Shown here: piece after piece, positions 16,901-25,999 of the stretch | Numbering within the stretch: position 1 is the first letter of the stretch | Layout: every line of letters starts with the position of its first letter | DNA from: Roseomonas sp. GC11 | GTDB taxonomy: Bacteria; Pseudomonadota; Alphaproteobacteria; Acetobacterales; Acetobacteraceae | Direction of reading: 5' to 3' | DNA length: 46,435 nucleotides | Assembly (NCBI RefSeq): GCF_024437745.1 | Contig: NZ_JANFNY010000038.1 | Span: 1 to 46,435, forward strand | Notes under the pieces: generated by a model | Told to the model about the DNA's origin: nothing | Databases searched by the model: none | The model's input: only the letters and a program-made list of their open reading frames with translations | Translations under genes and position numbers: made by a program

Positions 16901-17299
16901 GAGGGACCGCGCGTGCCGATCCTGATGATCTCGGCCAATGCCCTCGAACTCGGCCCGCCGCGCGAGGGGCAGCACCATGACGACGTGCTGCCCAAGCCGC
17001 TCTCCCTCGCCGCGCTGCTGGAGAAAATCGGCCATCTGCTCGGCGTCACCTGGACCTTCGCCGATCCCGTGCCGGCCGCCCCCGCCGCCGGCGGCGCGCG
17101 GCTGAGCCCCGCCCAGGCCGCGCCGCTGCGCCAGCTCGCCGCCATCGGCTATGTCGGCGGCATCCGCGAGAAGCTGGACGCGCTGGAGGCCGAGGCGCCC
17201 GAACTCGCCGCCACCCTGGCCGAGCTGCGCGGCTATATCTCGGAATACCGGCTGGATGCCTTCATGGCCGCGCTGCCGGAGGAGTCGCCCGATGCCTGA
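13964..17299 (+). CDS. NCS1 permease fused to hybrid sensor histidine kinase
   Basis: 1,111 residues from an ATG with AGGCGAGG about 15 bp upstream. Residues ~40-480 form a complete NCS1-type permease (TQTGEQVDYIRFMPP, SQIKINVTNAYAGSLAWSNF, about 12 hydrophobic segments). Then come an eight-cysteine motif (C497, C500, C512, C520, C523, C524, C530, C534), two further hydrophobic segments (~565-585 and ~605-625), a coiled coil, HisKA with H675 in SHELRSP, HATPase_c with N789/N793, DTGIGI (820) and GVGLGL (850), and a receiver with D917-D919, phospho-acceptor D961 and K1011. The last ~80 residues are helical. I infer that ligand binding by the transporter part controls the kinase, which phosphorylates the overlapping LuxR regulator. 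Position between urt and ure suggests urea, allantoin or a purine derivative as signal. Whether it also transports is open. Confidence 0.9.
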   Translation: MATRQRILRIRRDYNRWVADETMEDYALRFTAESARKWSAFRVAGTALGSISFLALEAIGGALTVAHGFTNSVAAILFVSVLIFIASLPICLHAARAGVDVDLLTRGAGFGYIGSTITSLIYASFTFIFFGIEAVILAAMLDSFFAVPLWIGYILCAVVVVPLVTHGITFISRVQTWTQPVWLVLNVLPLIALLLAHPEWVEGWADYGGEQGKAGFDLLSFGAAASVLFALITQTGEQVDYIRFMPPRASQKPWVWWVALLAGGPGWIVFDVLKLLAGSFLAYAALQAGLSAAQAVQPAEMYRLAFGKLLDSPVLVLVITSIFVALSQIKINVTNAYAGSLAWSNFFSRLTHSHPGRVVWLVFNIAVALLLMELGVYNTIEQVLFVYSNVAAAWMGALVADLAINKPLGLSPPGIEFKRAHLYDVNPVGVGSMLLSVLASFLAYYGLLGALAQALSTFIAFGVAFAAAPAIAWATGGRYYLARKPRAAWARRPALQCVICEHDFEPRDMAYCPVYTGPICSLCCSLDARCGDGCKPHARLSAQIMTPLRASLPAPVIQALTTPVGSFMVVFLLFAGTISIVFLGIRAQTPPSHDLDTAFWKAFFVLAVIGGIVAWALVLARQSRLVAQEETRRQTSLLMSEIRAHKRTDAALQKAKEAAEAANLAKSRYVIGISHELRSPLNAILGYAQLLERDSAIPERRRDGVRTIRRSGEHLAALIEGLLDISKIEAGRIELYRDEIRFPDFLDQIVQMLRLQAEAKSIAFTFDAPERMPEVVHVDERRLRQILINLLSNAIKFTRSGSVTFRLRFRSEVAEFAVIDTGIGIAEDDLARIFEPFQRGANSHAPSTPGVGLGLTITKTLVEVMGGEISVHSRLGEGSTFKVRLLLSGKTMRPVEAERPVTGRADAARALRVVVADDDAAHRALVADLLTPLGFRVREAANGAECLALAQEEAPDLYLLDIAMPGMTGWELARRLREAEGPRVPILMISANALELGPPREGQHHDDVLPKPLSLAALLEKIGHLLGVTWTFADPVPAAPAAGGARLSPAQAAPLRQLAAIGYVGGIREKLDALEAEAPELAATLAELRGYISEYRLDAFMAALPEESPDA

Positions 17300-18212
17300 C
17301 CGTGTCCTCGCCGGCGAGCGCCGCGACATCGTGCTGGTGGTGGACGACGCACCCGGCACGCTTGGCCTGCTGAACGACACGCTGGAAAGCGCCGGCTACA
17401 TGGTGCTGGTGGCGCAGTCCGCCGCCGCGGCGATGACGGTGATCGACCGCATCACCCCCGACATCGTGCTGATGGACGCGGTGATGCCCGGCATGGACGG
17501 CTTCGAGGCCTGCCGCCGCATGAAGCGCAATGCCGCGCTGATCTCCGTCCCCGTCATCTTCATGACCGGGCTGACGGAGAGCGAGGATGTGGTGCGCGGC
17601 TTCGATGCCGGCGGCGTCGATTACGTCATCAAGCCGGTGGCGCCGGATGAGGTGCTGGCGCGCATCGGCGCGCATCTCGCCAATGCGCGGCTGACGCGCA
17701 GCGCCCATGCGGCGCTCGATGTCGCCGGGCGCTACCTGCTGGCGGTGGATCGCGAGGGCGCCGTGCTCTGGGCCACGCCGCAGGCCACCGCCCTGCTGCG
17801 CGCCGTCTGCCCGGAGGACGAGGATTCCCCGGTGATGATGCGCCTGCCCGGCTGGGCGCCGCTGGCCGAACAGGAGGTGCCGCGCCTCGCCCCCGTGGTG
17901 CTGGCCGATGCGCGGCAGGTGGAGTTCCACCATGTCGGCCAGATCAGCGCCGAGGAATTGCTGCTGCGCGTGACCGCCACCGCGCCGGGGCGGGATGAGA
18001 GCGTCCTGCGCGACCGCCTCGGCCTGACCGCGCGCGAGGCGGAGGTGCTGCTCTGGATCGGCCGCGGCAAGTCCAACCGCGACATCGCCGAGATCCTGAT
18101 GATGAGCCCGCGCACGGTGAACAAGCATCTGGAGGGGATCTTCGCCAAGCTCGGCGTCGAGAACCGCGCCGCCGCCGCCGCCCTGGCCGTGCGCGTGCTC
18201 GGCAATGGCTGA
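17292..18212 (+). CDS. LuxR-family response regulator
   Basis: 306 residues; the ATG overlaps the kinase stop by 8 bp (ATGCCTGA), so translation is coupled and the two are almost certainly partners. Receiver domain residues ~12-130 with D18/D19, phospho-acceptor D62 in LMDAVMPG and the lysine of YVIKPVAP. Residues ~145-235 are PAS-like (YLLAVDREGAVLWATPQATALL). The C-terminus is a LuxR/NarL helix-turn-helix (LTAREAEVLLWIGRGKSNRDIAEILMMSPRTVNKHLEGIFAKL). It probably binds near urtA and perhaps the urease promoter. Earlier in-frame starts lie inside the kinase gene and lack a good ribosome site. Confidence 0.92.
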   Translation: MPDRVLAGERRDIVLVVDDAPGTLGLLNDTLESAGYMVLVAQSAAAAMTVIDRITPDIVLMDAVMPGMDGFEACRRMKRNAALISVPVIFMTGLTESEDVVRGFDAGGVDYVIKPVAPDEVLARIGAHLANARLTRSAHAALDVAGRYLLAVDREGAVLWATPQATALLRAVCPEDEDSPVMMRLPGWAPLAEQEVPRLAPVVLADARQVEFHHVGQISAEELLLRVTATAPGRDESVLRDRLGLTAREAEVLLWIGRGKSNRDIAEILMMSPRTVNKHLEGIFAKLGVENRAAAAALAVRVLGNG

Positions 18213-18230
18213 GCACGCGGTGGGGCTGGT

Positions 18231-18363
18231 GGCCTTGAGGGGGCTTTGCCCCCTCAAACTCCCCCAGCAGGGGACGGGGTCCCCTGCACCCGCCTTCAGA
18301 AAGGGTTTCCAAAGGCCTCAGGCCTTTGGTGGGGAGAGTTTGAGAGGGGCGAAGCCCCTCTCA
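18231..18363. repeat. four-hairpin intergenic repeat, copy 2 (inverted)
   Basis: Nearly identical to the reverse complement of 4734-4858, with the same four hairpins: TTGAGGGGG/CCCCCTCAA (from 18235), GCAGGGGAC/GTCCCCTGC, CCAAAGGCC/GGCCTTTGG and TTTGAGAGGGG/CCCCTCTCA. It fills the gap between the response-regulator stop and the ureD start, so it may separate sensor and urease transcription. Confidence 0.9.
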
Positions 18364-18406
18364 TGCCCCCCTGGCCACGGCCCGCGCCTTGCATGATGCT
18401 GGCCGC

Positions 18407-19231
18407 ATGAGCCTTGCTTCACCCCGCCACCAGCGCGCCCATGGCCGCGCGGAACTGCATGTCGCGCAGACGCCGCGCGGGCCAGAACTGCGCCACCTCT
18501 TCCAGGCCGCGCCGCTGCGCATCCTCTTCCCGCGCCCGGAGCCGGGCGAATGGCCACAGCCCGCGCTGGTCAATGTCGGCGGCGGCCTCGCCGGGGGCGA
18601 CAGGCTGGAAATGGTGGCGCGGATCGAGGCAGGCGCTGCCGCCACCCTGACCACGCCGGCGGCGGAAAAACTCTACCGCAGCCTGGGCGAGCCCAGCCGC
18701 ATCGACACCGAGCTGCACCTGGAGGACGGCGCCACGCTGGAATGGCTGCCGCGGGAGACCATCCTCTTCGATGGCGCGCGGCTGCAACGGCGCATGCGCG
18801 CGCATCTGGCGCCCGGCGCGCGGCTGCTGGCGGCGGAAATGCTCGTCTTCGGCCGCGCCGCGCGCGACGAGGCCATGACCCAGGGCAGCCTGCTCGATTC
18901 CTGGCGCCTCTGGCGCGGCGGCCGGCTGCACTGGGCCGATGCCACCGCCTTCGACGACCCCGCCACGGCCCTCGCCCGCCCCTTCGGCTTTGGCGGCGCC
19001 GGCGCCTCGGCCCTGCTGCTGCTGGCCGGCAGCGAGGCGGAAGCCCGCGCCGCGCGCGACATCCTGCGCGAACAGGGCCATGCCGCCACCCTCGCCCGCC
19101 CCGGCCTGATGCTGGCGCGCTGGACCGGCGCGGCGACGCCGGTGCGCGAGGCCCTCTGCGCCGCCCTCCCCGCCCTGCGCGCCGGCGTGCTGGGCCGGCC
19201 GCCCCGCCTGCCCCGGCTGTGGACGACATGA
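18407..19231 (+). CDS. ureD: urease accessory protein UreD
   Basis: 274 residues from ATG 18407; an in-frame TTG at 18389 is an alternative. UreD wording: ALVNVGGGLAGGDRLEMVARIEAGAAATLTTPAAEKLYRS, LEWLPRETILFDGARLQRRM, and a C-terminal LLLLAGSEAEAR. UreD binds apo-urease and forms the UreDFG activation complex that delivers nickel and CO2. It heads the plus-strand urease cluster ureD-A-B-C-E-F-G and follows the repeat at 18231-18363. Confidence 0.94.
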   Translation: MSLASPRHQRAHGRAELHVAQTPRGPELRHLFQAAPLRILFPRPEPGEWPQPALVNVGGGLAGGDRLEMVARIEAGAAATLTTPAAEKLYRSLGEPSRIDTELHLEDGATLEWLPRETILFDGARLQRRMRAHLAPGARLLAAEMLVFGRAARDEAMTQGSLLDSWRLWRGGRLHWADATAFDDPATALARPFGFGGAGASALLLLAGSEAEARAARDILREQGHAATLARPGLMLARWTGAATPVREALCAALPALRAGVLGRPPRLPRLWTT

Positions 19232-19293
19232 GCGCGGGCACGGCAGAATGAGCCAGAGCAGATGACAAAACTCACCGGCAGCAGGACCTCCCC

Positions 19294-19596
19294 ATGCTTC
19301 TGACCCCGCGCGAGAAGGACAAGCTTCTCATCGCCATGGCCGCGGAGGTGGCGCGCAGGCGCCTGGCGCGCGGCGTGAGGCTGAACTACCCGGAGGCGGT
19401 GGCGCTGATCACCGACTTCGTCGTGGAAGGCGCGCGCGATGGCCGCAGCGTCGCCGAGCTGATGCGCGACGGCGCCAGCGTCCTCACCCGCGCGCAGGTG
19501 ATGGAGGGCATCCCCGAGATGGTGCACGAAATCCAGGTGGAAGCGACCTTCCCGGACGGCACCAAGCTCGTCACCGTCCACAACCCGATCCGCTGA
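19294..19596 (+). CDS. ureA: urease gamma subunit
   Basis: 100 residues, the standard length. [55 protein letters not shown] and [28 protein letters not shown] are near-invariant UreA sequences. It is the smallest subunit of cytoplasmic nickel urease. Ribosome site AGGA about 7 bp upstream; ureB follows after 11 bp. Confidence 0.97.
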   Translation: MLLTPREKDKLLIAMAAEVARRRLARGVRLNYPEAVALITDFVVEGARDGRSVAELMRDGASVLTRAQVMEGIPEMVHEIQVEATFPDGTKLVTVHNPIR

Positions 19597-19607
19597 GGAG
19601 AGGCGCC

Positions 19608-19913
19608 ATGATTCCGGGCGAGATCATCACCGCCCCCGGCGAGATCGAACTGAATGCCGGGCGCGACAGCATCGAGATCGAGGTCGCCAATACCGGCGAC
19701 CGGCCGGTGCAGGTGGGCAGCCACTACCATTTCGCCGAGACCAACCCGGCGCTGCGCTTCGACCGCGCCCTGGCGCGCGGCATGCGCCTCGACATCGCCG
19801 CCGGCACCGCCGTGCGCTTCGAGCCGGGGCAGAGCCGCAAGGTGCGGCTGGTCGGCTTCACCGGCGCGCGCATCATCCACGGCTTCCGTGGCGAGACGGA
19901 AGGGAGCGTCTGA
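19608..19913 (+). CDS. ureB: urease beta subunit
   Basis: 101 residues. [18 protein letters not shown], the [21 protein letters not shown] stretch, and [21 protein letters not shown] match UreB. A separate beta gene (not fused to gamma) is the usual bacterial arrangement. GAGGAGAGG precedes the ATG; ureC begins 3 bp after the stop. Confidence 0.97.
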   Translation: MIPGEIITAPGEIELNAGRDSIEIEVANTGDRPVQVGSHYHFAETNPALRFDRALARGMRLDIAAGTAVRFEPGQSRKVRLVGFTGARIIHGFRGETEGSV

Positions 19914-19916
19914 CCC

Positions 19917-21629
<1,713 letters not shown>

Positions 21630-21636
21630 GGCAAGG

Positions 21637-21658
21637 CCGGGGGAATGAATTCCCCCGG
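21637..21658. repeat. CCGGGGGAAT palindrome after ureC
   Basis: CCGGGGGAAT-GA-ATTCCCCCGG followed by ACCCCCTTCTTTTTTCTGCCA. A longer version with the same right flank is at 27869-27896. The hairpin plus T-run in the plus direction could attenuate transcription between ureC and ureE. Confidence 0.75.
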
Positions 21659-21764
21659 ACCCCCTTCTTTTTTCTGCCAGTTTCAGACACGCCAAACCAC
21701 CACGCCGGCCCAGTGGAGCGTCCCGCCTCCCCACCAGACGGCGGCAGCCTGAAAGAAAAATAGG

Positions 21765-22346
21765 ATGGATGATTTGCCACGCGCCACCCAGGTCCTGCCC
21801 GCCGGCCACTGGCAGGCGCGCACGGCCCGCGACACCATCCTGGTGGATTTCGACGACCGCCACCGGCGGCGGAAGCGCTATCTCGGGCAGCAGGGCCTCG
21901 CCTTCCTGCTAGACCTGCCGGAAGCCACCGTGCTGCGCGATGGCGACGGCCTGCTGCTCGAAGGCGGCGGCGTCATCCTCGTGCAGGCCGCGCCGGAAAC
22001 CCTGGTGGAAGTGCGTGGCCAGGATGCGCTGCACCTCGCCCGCCTCGCATGGCACCTCGGCAACCGCCACCTGCCGGCCGAGATCAGCGCCGAGCGCATC
22101 CTGATCCGCACCGATCATGTGATCGAGCGCATGCTCCAAGGCCTCGGCGCGACGCTGCGCTGGGTGGAAGCCCCCTTCAACCCCGAAGGCGGCGCCTATG
22201 GCGAGCACAACCGCCATGCCGGCCACCATCACCACGGCCATGAGCATGACCACGGGCACACGCACGACCATAGCCACGGGCACGAACACGACCATGGGCA
22301 TGACGGCTGCGGCTGTGGCCATGACCACCCTCACCACCACCACTGA
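21765..22346 (+). CDS. ureE: urease accessory nickel chaperone UreE with histidine-rich tail
   Basis: 193 residues. The body matches UreE: a peptide-binding N-domain ([29 protein letters not shown]) and a metal-binding C-domain ([32 protein letters not shown]). From about residue 147 the protein becomes a long His/Asp/Gly tail with roughly two dozen histidines and a GCGCGHD motif, expected to bind several nickel ions. It hands nickel to the UreDFG complex. The tail-coding DNA overlaps the first 26 bp of ureF in another frame. It starts 135 bp after ureC, across a palindrome. Confidence 0.94.
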   Translation: MDDLPRATQVLPAGHWQARTARDTILVDFDDRHRRRKRYLGQQGLAFLLDLPEATVLRDGDGLLLEGGGVILVQAAPETLVEVRGQDALHLARLAWHLGNRHLPAEISAERILIRTDHVIERMLQGLGATLRWVEAPFNPEGGAYGEHNRHAGHHHHGHEHDHGHTHDHSHGHEHDHGHDGCGCGHDHPHHHH

Positions 22347-23019
22347 GCCGACGCTCCAGCGCCTGCTCACCTGGCTGTCGCCCGCCTATCCGGTGGGCGC
22401 CTATACCTACAGCCACGGGCTGGAGATGGCGGTGGAGGACGGGCTGGTGGTGAACCGCGCCGGGCTGCTCGCCTATCTGCGCGCGGTGCTGGAGGCCGGG
22501 GCGGGCCGCGTCGATGGCGCGCTGCTCGCCGCCGCATGGCGCGCCGCCGAAGCGGGCGAGGACGCCACGCTGGACGCGGTGGCCGAACTCGCCGCCGCCT
22601 GGCGCGGCACGGCGGAGACGGCGCTGGAGACCATGGCCCAGGGCAGCGCCTTCCTGAAGGTGACGCTGGCCGCATGGCCGGAGCCGCGCCTCTCCGCCTT
22701 CGCCGCGCGCCAGGGCGGCAATGCCGCGCACCCCGTCGCCTTCGGCGCGGCGGCGGCGTGGCAGGGCGTGCCGCTGCGCGTCACGCTCTTCGGTTTCCTC
22801 TCGGCCTTCGCGGCGAACATCGTCTCCGCCGGGGTGCGGCTGGTGCCGCTCGGCCAGACGGATGGGCAGATCACCACGGCGCAGCTCCTGCCGCATCTGG
22901 AGGCCGCCACCGAGGCCGCCCTGGCCGCCGATCTCGACACGCTGGGCAGCGCGGCGCCGCTGCTCGACCACTTCTCCATGCGTCACGAGACGCAATACAC
23001 GAGGCTGTTCCGCTCATGA
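22321..23019 (+). CDS. ureF: urease accessory protein UreF
   Basis: About 232 residues from ATG 22321 inside the ureE tail; an upstream in-frame extension to 22198 would add a Thr/Met/Ala-rich peptide that is only the out-of-frame reading of the histidine repeat. The conserved start [24 protein letters not shown], the middle [13 protein letters not shown] and the end [19 protein letters not shown] define UreF. It joins UreD and UreG in urease maturation and steers GTP-dependent nickel transfer. ureG overlaps its stop (ATGA). Confidence 0.93.
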   Translation: MTTLTTTTEPTLQRLLTWLSPAYPVGAYTYSHGLEMAVEDGLVVNRAGLLAYLRAVLEAGAGRVDGALLAAAWRAAEAGEDATLDAVAELAAAWRGTAETALETMAQGSAFLKVTLAAWPEPRLSAFAARQGGNAAHPVAFGAAAAWQGVPLRVTLFGFLSAFAANIVSAGVRLVPLGQTDGQITTAQLLPHLEAATEAALAADLDTLGSAAPLLDHFSMRHETQYTRLFRS

Positions 23020-23654
23020 GCATTCCCGCCAACGGTCCCTTCCGCGTCGGCATCGGCGGCCCCGTCGGCTCCGGCAAGACGGCGCTGACCGAGCGCCTGT
23101 GCAAGCATCTGCGCGACACCCACAACATCGCCGTCATCACCAACGACATCTACACGCGCGAGGATGCCGAGTTCCTGACGCGCAACAACGCCCTGGTGCC
23201 GGAGCGCATCATCGGCGTCGAGACGGGCGGCTGCCCGCACACCGCCATCCGCGAGGATGCCTCGATCAACCTCGCCGCCGTGGCGGAGATGAACCAGCGT
23301 TTCCCCGGCCTGGAAATCCTGCTGATCGAGAGCGGCGGCGACAATCTGGCCGCCACCTTCAGCCCTGAACTGGCAGACCTGACCATCTACGTCATCGATG
23401 TCTCGGCCGGCGACAAGATCCCGCGCAAGGGCGGCCCGGGCATCACGCGCTCTGATCTTCTGGTCATCAACAAGATCGACCTCGCCCCGCTGGTCGGCGC
23501 CGATCTCGGCGTGATGGACCGCGACGCGAAGAAGATGCGCGGCGCGCGGCCCTTCATTTTCACCAACCTCAAGGCCCTACAGGGCGTCGCCGAGATCGCC
23601 GATTTCATCCTGGAATCCGGCGGCATCGCGAAGCGCGCGCAGCCCGCCGCATGA
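23016..23654 (+). CDS. ureG: urease accessory GTPase UreG
   Basis: 212 residues. P-loop [11 protein letters not shown] near the N-terminus, metal-binding [17 protein letters not shown] with the Cys-Pro-His motif, [18 protein letters not shown], and NKIDLAP for guanine recognition. UreG is the GTPase that drives nickel insertion in the UreDFG complex. The ATG overlaps the ureF stop and its own stop overlaps the pncA start, so four genes are tightly coupled. Confidence 0.97.
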   Translation: MSIPANGPFRVGIGGPVGSGKTALTERLCKHLRDTHNIAVITNDIYTREDAEFLTRNNALVPERIIGVETGGCPHTAIREDASINLAAVAEMNQRFPGLEILLIESGGDNLAATFSPELADLTIYVIDVSAGDKIPRKGGPGITRSDLLVINKIDLAPLVGADLGVMDRDAKKMRGARPFIFTNLKALQGVAEIADFILESGGIAKRAQPAA

Positions 23655-24268
23655 TCACCGCCACGGACCTCCTGCTGATCGTCGATGTGCAGCCGGACTT
23701 CATGCCCGGCGGCGCCCTGCCCGTGCCGGAGGGAGATGCCGTGCTGCCAGTGATCAACCGGTTGCAGGAGCGCTTCGCCAACATCGTCGCGACGCAGGAC
23801 TGGCACCCGGCGGACCATGCTTCCTTCGCCAGCCAGCACCCCGGCAAGGCACCCTTCGACACGGTGCCGCTGCCCTATGGCCCGCAGGTGCTCTGGCCGG
23901 ACCATTGCGTGCAGGGCACGCCCGGCGCCGCGCTGCACCCGGCGCTGAAGACCGAACGCATCCAGATGGTCATCCGCAAGGGCTTCCACAGCGCGATCGA
24001 CAGCTACTCCGCCTTCCGGGAAAACGACCGCCAGACGGTGACCGGGCTGAATGGCTATCTGCGCGAGCGCGGCATCACGCGGATTTTCGTGACGGGCCTC
24101 GCGCGCGGCTACTGCACCGATTTCTCGGCCGAGGATGCGGCGGATCTCGGCTACCAGGTGGTGCTGGTGGAAGACGCCTGCCGCGGCATCACGCCCGAGG
24201 CGACCGCTGCCGGAACCGCGCGCCTGCGCGCCAAGGGCGTTGCATTGAGTCAGAGTTCTTTTTTGTAA
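23651..24268 (+). CDS. pncA: nicotinamidase (PncA-like), 3' end inside a repeat element
   Basis: 205 residues. Catalytic triad D12 (LIVDVQPDF), K110 (VIRKGF) and C155 ([12 protein letters not shown]), with metal ligands D50, H52 and H56 ([10 protein letters not shown]). PncA hydrolyses nicotinamide to nicotinate and ammonia for NAD salvage. The cysteine loop has G at 153 where many relatives have D, a mild variation. The ATG overlaps the ureG stop by 4 bp, so it is the last gene of the urease operon; both activities release ammonia. The last four codons (SSFL) and the stop lie in the outer hairpin of triple-hairpin repeat copy B. Confidence 0.87.
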   Translation: MITATDLLLIVDVQPDFMPGGALPVPEGDAVLPVINRLQERFANIVATQDWHPADHASFASQHPGKAPFDTVPLPYGPQVLWPDHCVQGTPGAALHPALKTERIQMVIRKGFHSAIDSYSAFRENDRQTVTGLNGYLRERGITRIFVTGLARGYCTDFSAEDAADLGYQVVLVEDACRGITPEATAAGTARLRAKGVALSQSSFL

Positions 24269-24375
24269 AAAAGAACCAAAAAACTTCTTTCAGTTTGGCG
24301 TCCCGCCTCAGGCCTGAAGCGGGACGCCAACGGAAAAAGTCTTTTTGCTTCTTTTTCTTCAGAAAAAGAAGATTC
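24255..24375. repeat. triple-hairpin intergenic repeat, copy B (inverted)
   Basis: Reverse orientation relative to copy A: GTTCTTTTTT/AAAAAAGAAC (24255-24276), GCGTCCCGC/GCGGGACGC (24298-24327) and CTTCTTTTTC/GAAAAAGAAG (24348-24371). It separates the convergent pncA and FAH-hydrolase genes and touches both stop codons. T-runs on both strands fit a two-way terminator. Confidence 0.88.
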
Positions 24376-25218
24376 TTAGCCCTGATACGTCTTCTGCACC
24401 TGCTCGCCCAGCCCCTGGATGCCCAGGCGGATGGTCTGGCCGGCCTTCAGATAGACCGGCGGCTTCTGGCCCATGCCGACGCCCGGCGGCGTGCCGGTGG
24501 TGATCACGTCGCCCGGATGCAGCGTGATGAAGTGCGAGACATAGGACACCAGCTTCGCCACGCCGAAGATCATCGTGCGCGTCGAGCCATCCTGGTAGCG
24601 GTGGCCATCAACCTCACAGAACATGGCGAGGTCCTGCGGGTCCGGCACCTCGTCCTTCGTCACCAGCCAGGGGCCGAGCGGGCCGAAGGTGTCGTGGCCC
24701 TTGCCCTTGTCCCAGGTGCCGCCGCGCTCGATCTGGTGCTCACGCTCCGAGACATCGTTGCAGACGGCATAGCCGGCCACATGGTCCAGCGCCTCGGCCT
24801 CCGTCACATTCTTCGCGCGGCTGCCGATGATGACGGCCAGTTCCACCTCCCAATCCGTCTTCACGCTGCCGGGGGGGATTTCCACGTCGTCATTCGGCCC
24901 CTGGAGGGCGCCGAGCGACTTGAGGAAGATGATCGGCTCCTTCGGGATCGGCGCGCCCGTCTCCGCCGCATGGTCGGCATAGTTGAGGCCGATACAGACA
25001 AAATTCTTCATCCCGGCCACCGGCGCGCCCAGGCGCGGCGTGCCCTCGACGCGCGGCAGGCTGGCGGTGTCGAGCGCGGCGAGCTTCGCCAGCCCGGCGG
25101 GGGAGAGCGCCTCGCCCGCCAGTTCCGGCACCACGCCGGAGAGATCGCGGATCGCGCCCTCGGCATCCAGCAGGCCCGGCTTCTCCTGGCCCTGCGGGCC
25201 ATAGCGCAACAGCTTCAT
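24376..25218 (-). CDS. FAH-family hydrolase, likely 2,4-diketo-3-deoxy-sugar-acid hydrolase
   Basis: 280 residues from MKLLRYG. The fumarylacetoacetase fold is clear: FVCIGLNYADHAAETGAPIPKEPIIFLK, metal ligands E124 and E126 (TDWEVELAVIIG) and D155 (GYAVCNDVSERE), and ITTGTPPGVGMGQKPPVYLKAG. Relatives include ureidoglycolate lyase and 2,4-diketo-3-deoxy-L-fuconate hydrolase. The upstream SDR and IlvD-type dehydratase point to the latter kind of reaction, cleaving a diketo acid to pyruvate and a 2-hydroxy acid. A ureidoglycolate role is worth noting because urease genes are next door, but those are on the opposite strand. Confidence 0.82.
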   Translation of the reverse strand: MKLLRYGPQGQEKPGLLDAEGAIRDLSGVVPELAGEALSPAGLAKLAALDTASLPRVEGTPRLGAPVAGMKNFVCIGLNYADHAAETGAPIPKEPIIFLKSLGALQGPNDDVEIPPGSVKTDWEVELAVIIGSRAKNVTEAEALDHVAGYAVCNDVSEREHQIERGGTWDKGKGHDTFGPLGPWLVTKDEVPDPQDLAMFCEVDGHRYQDGSTRTMIFGVAKLVSYVSHFITLHPGDVITTGTPPGVGMGQKPPVYLKAGQTIRLGIQGLGEQVQKTYQG

Positions 25219-25240
25219 GATCTGGTGTTTCCCTCTGCGC

Positions 25241-25990
25241 TCAGTTGGTCCAGCCACCATCGATGACGATGGCCTGCGCGGTGACAAAAGCGGATTCCGG
25301 TACGGAGAGATAGATCACCAGCGCGGCGATCTCCTCCGCCGTCGCCAGCCGGCCCATGGCCTGGCGCGCGACGAAGGCGGCGCGCGCCGCCTCCACGCTG
25401 CCCGCGACAGCGGCATTGGCGGAAATGCGCTCGCCGAGCGAGGGCGTGTCCACCGTGCCGGGGCAGACGCAGTTGCAGCGGATGCCGCGCGTCACATAGT
25501 CGGCGGCGACGCTCTTGGTCATGCCCACCACCGCCGCCTTGGTCGCGCCATAGACAAAGCGGTTGGCCACACCCTTCACCGAGCCGGCGGCCGAGGCCAT
25601 GTTGACGATGGCCCCGCCGCCACGCTCCAGCATGCCGGGGATGACGGCCTGGATCACCTTCCACTGCGCGCGGACATTCAGCGCGAAGGCGAAATCCCAA
25701 TCCGCATCGGTGCAGCTTTCCGCCGTGTTCTGGTGGACGAAGCCGGCGCAGTTGAACACCACGTCGAAGGGCCCATGAGCGGCGATGGTGGCCCGCACCG
25801 CCGCGTCATCCAGCACGTCCAGCGCCTGGGTGGTGATCCCCTGCGCCTCCAGCGCCTTCAGCTTCTCCCCGTCACGGTCGGTGGCGACGACCGTGGCGCC
25901 CTCCGCCGCATAGGCCAGGGCGGCGGCGCGGCCGATGCCCTGCCCCGCCGCCGTCAGGAAGCATTTTTTCCCGTCGAGACGTCCGGCCAT
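25241..25990 (-). CDS. SDR oxidoreductase, likely 2-keto-3-deoxy-sugar-acid dehydrogenase
   Basis: 249 residues, classical short-chain dehydrogenase. Cofactor loop TAAGQGIGR (13-21) with an acidic residue at the second strand (VATDRD) implying NAD+, FNCAGFVH, catalytic S133, Y147 and K151 (YGATK), and the closing VIDGGWTN. The TAAGQGIG loop and CNCVCPGTVDTPSL resemble 2-keto-3-deoxy-L-fuconate 4-dehydrogenases. It sits 9 bp after the dehydratase gene and 22 bp before the hydrolase gene, consistent with the middle step of a dehydratase, dehydrogenase, hydrolase route. Confidence 0.85.
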   Translation of the reverse strand: MAGRLDGKKCFLTAAGQGIGRAAALAYAAEGATVVATDRDGEKLKALEAQGITTQALDVLDDAAVRATIAAHGPFDVVFNCAGFVHQNTAESCTDADWDFAFALNVRAQWKVIQAVIPGMLERGGGAIVNMASAAGSVKGVANRFVYGATKAAVVGMTKSVAADYVTRGIRCNCVCPGTVDTPSLGERISANAAVAGSVEAARAAFVARQAMGRLATAEEIAALVIYLSVPESAFVTAQAIVIDGGWTN

Positions 25991-25999
25991 CTGCGCGCC

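Noticed and set aside
13868-17380. 1,170-codon open frame antisense to the sensor kinase gene
   Set aside because: It is the low-stop shadow frame expected in very GC-rich DNA; its translation is His/Gln/Arg/Gly-rich with no domain, while the plus strand encodes clear permease and kinase motifs.
22198-22320. Longer UreF start giving a Thr/Met-rich leader
   Set aside because: The leader is simply the other frame of the UreE histidine repeat; UreF homology begins after ATG 22321.
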